Made by a program: the position numbers and the translations under genes | DNA from: an uncultured Chlorobiota bacterium | GTDB taxonomy: Bacteria > Bacteroidota > Ignavibacteria > UBA10030 > UBA6906 | DNA length: 64,000 nt | Direction: 5' to 3' | Assembly: GCA_900696645.1 (NCBI GenBank) | Contig: CAADGV010000009.1 | Location: forward strand, 1 to 64,000 | Shown here: in pieces, positions 63,564 through 64,000 of the stretch | Layout: every line of letters begins with the position of its first letter | Position numbering within the stretch: position 1 is the first letter of the stretch | The notes under the pieces: generated by a model | What the model was told of the DNA's origin: nothing | The model's database searches: none | Seen by the model: the letters and a program-made list of their open reading frames with translations, nothing else

Positions 63564-63836
63564 ATGATTGAGTTTCTGTTTGTCATCAGTTTTCTCATCA
63601 ACTTTGTCGCAATTTCGATTGCGATGCCCACGATAGTTGATACATACCAACGCTACAGTCGCGGCAAACTTGTCATCTGCCCTGAAAAGAAACAACAGGC
63701 AACAGTTGCAGTCTCTCCCAGGATTGCTGCCGTTTCTTCAGTTCTCATTCCCAAAGATATACGGATTGTCAAAGCCTGCTCGCTTTGGCCTGAAATGGAC
63801 TGCTGCCACCGGGCCTGTACGGCGCAAATCCGCTAA
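63564..63836 (+). CDS. Small membrane protein with Cys-rich C-terminus
   Basis: This is a 90-residue protein with one N-terminal membrane helix (about 2-24, FLFVISFLINFVAISIA), a charged loop with a single Cys (LVICPEKKQQAT) and a Cys-rich end (ACSLWPEMDCCHRAC). The 9-bp gap to the preceding Cys4 gene suggests co-transcription. The Cys-Pro and terminal cysteine pattern could bind a metal on the cytoplasmic or periplasmic face; topology cannot be fixed. No known family is assigned with confidence. Confidence 0.6.
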   Translation: MIEFLFVISFLINFVAISIAMPTIVDTYQRYSRGKLVICPEKKQQATVAVSPRIAAVSSVLIPKDIRIVKACSLWPEMDCCHRACTAQIR

Positions 63837-64000
63837 TCCGGCCTTTATCACTCCTGCAAAATCTTTCCCACGAATCGGAATTTCAACAATGTTGGAATTC
63901 TCATCACGTCAAAAAGTCGTGAATAGCGCCTGCATTCGCCGTTTGCCCGCGGTGGGCAGTGGCACACGGGTTGACCTATAGATGCCGTGTGTTCACGTAT
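63837..64000. other. Unassigned sequence at the window end
   Basis: I see no supported gene or signal in the last 164 bp. A plus-strand frame spanning 63637-63981 overlaps the gene at 63564 out of frame and lacks coding character. Confidence 0.4.

Noticed and set aside
63637-63981. 114-codon frame at the window end
   Set aside because: It overlaps the small membrane protein gene in another frame; the latter has a membrane helix and a sensible operon position.
1-64000. tRNA, rRNA, CRISPR arrays, insertion sequences or phage genes
   Set aside because: Scanning showed no cloverleaf or T-loop signature outside coding regions, no regularly spaced direct repeats other than the protein-coding BNR repeats, and no transposase or integrase.

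Overview
The window looks like a chromosomal segment of a Gram-negative bacterium of the FCB group (Bacteroidota/Ignavibacteriota side). The main clue is a set of secreted proteins that end in type IX secretion (T9SS) sorting domains with the NYPNPFNP signature. Moderate GC (roughly 50-55% by eye), multi-PAS histidine kinases, FIST proteins and many multiheme cytochromes fit an Ignavibacteria-like lineage. No rRNA or tRNA marker is present, so the phylum is an inference.

Region 1 (117-15130, all minus strand) holds a membrane-bound uptake [NiFe] hydrogenase operon. In transcription order it contains a HypC-like chaperone, a Tat-exported small subunit, two large exported proteins, the large subunit, a b-type cytochrome and a maturation protease. 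The small subunit carries all six cysteines of the O2-tolerant proximal [4Fe-3S] cluster. One of the two exported proteins has an intact T9SS tail. The other has lost its tail, whose remnant survives out of frame. A good sigma-54 promoter precedes the operon, and a PspF-like enhancer-binding protein gene lies directly upstream. T9SS-sorted proteins flank the operon on both sides.

Region 2 (15351-45945) is a dense signalling locus of about 25 genes. It contains a STAS antagonist, two SpoIIE/RsbU-type phosphatases, a Ser/Thr kinase with TolB-like and TPR domains, a cyclase-like DUF2652 protein, two FIST sensors flanking a frameshifted EthD gene, and five histidine kinases. One kinase has an NTF2-like domain and four copies of a sensor repeat. 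Response regulators, an NtrB/NtrC-like pair and a universal stress protein complete it. Many genes overlap by four bases, which suggests translational coupling.

Region 3 (46152-61855, all plus strand) is the most striking part: eight multiheme c-type cytochromes with 81 haem-binding motifs in under 16 kb, together with b-type cytochromes, a Rieske protein and a porin-like beta-barrel. Inner-membrane quinol-oxidising modules come first: a 13-haem/cytochrome b fusion, a 19-haem cytochrome plus separate cytochrome b, a 7-haem NapC/NirT protein resembling ImcH, and a Rieske/cytochrome b/11-haem complex. A barrel, a 12-haem periplasmic cytochrome and two lipoprotein cytochromes follow, as expected for a conduit across the outer membrane. 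The layout resembles Geobacter-type extracellular electron transfer (EET) machinery. A consensus sigma-54 promoter precedes the barrel gene, and an NtrB/NtrC-like pair lies just upstream of the cluster.

Region 4 (62314-63836) encodes a TonB-like protein behind another sigma-54-like promoter, a small protein with two identical-spacing Cys4 motifs, and a small Cys-containing membrane protein. My working model is that H2 oxidised by the region 1 hydrogenase reduces the quinone pool, and that region 3 moves quinol electrons to the periplasm and perhaps outside the cell. Sigma-54 may coordinate the two. The gene content is read from sequence; the pathway is inference.
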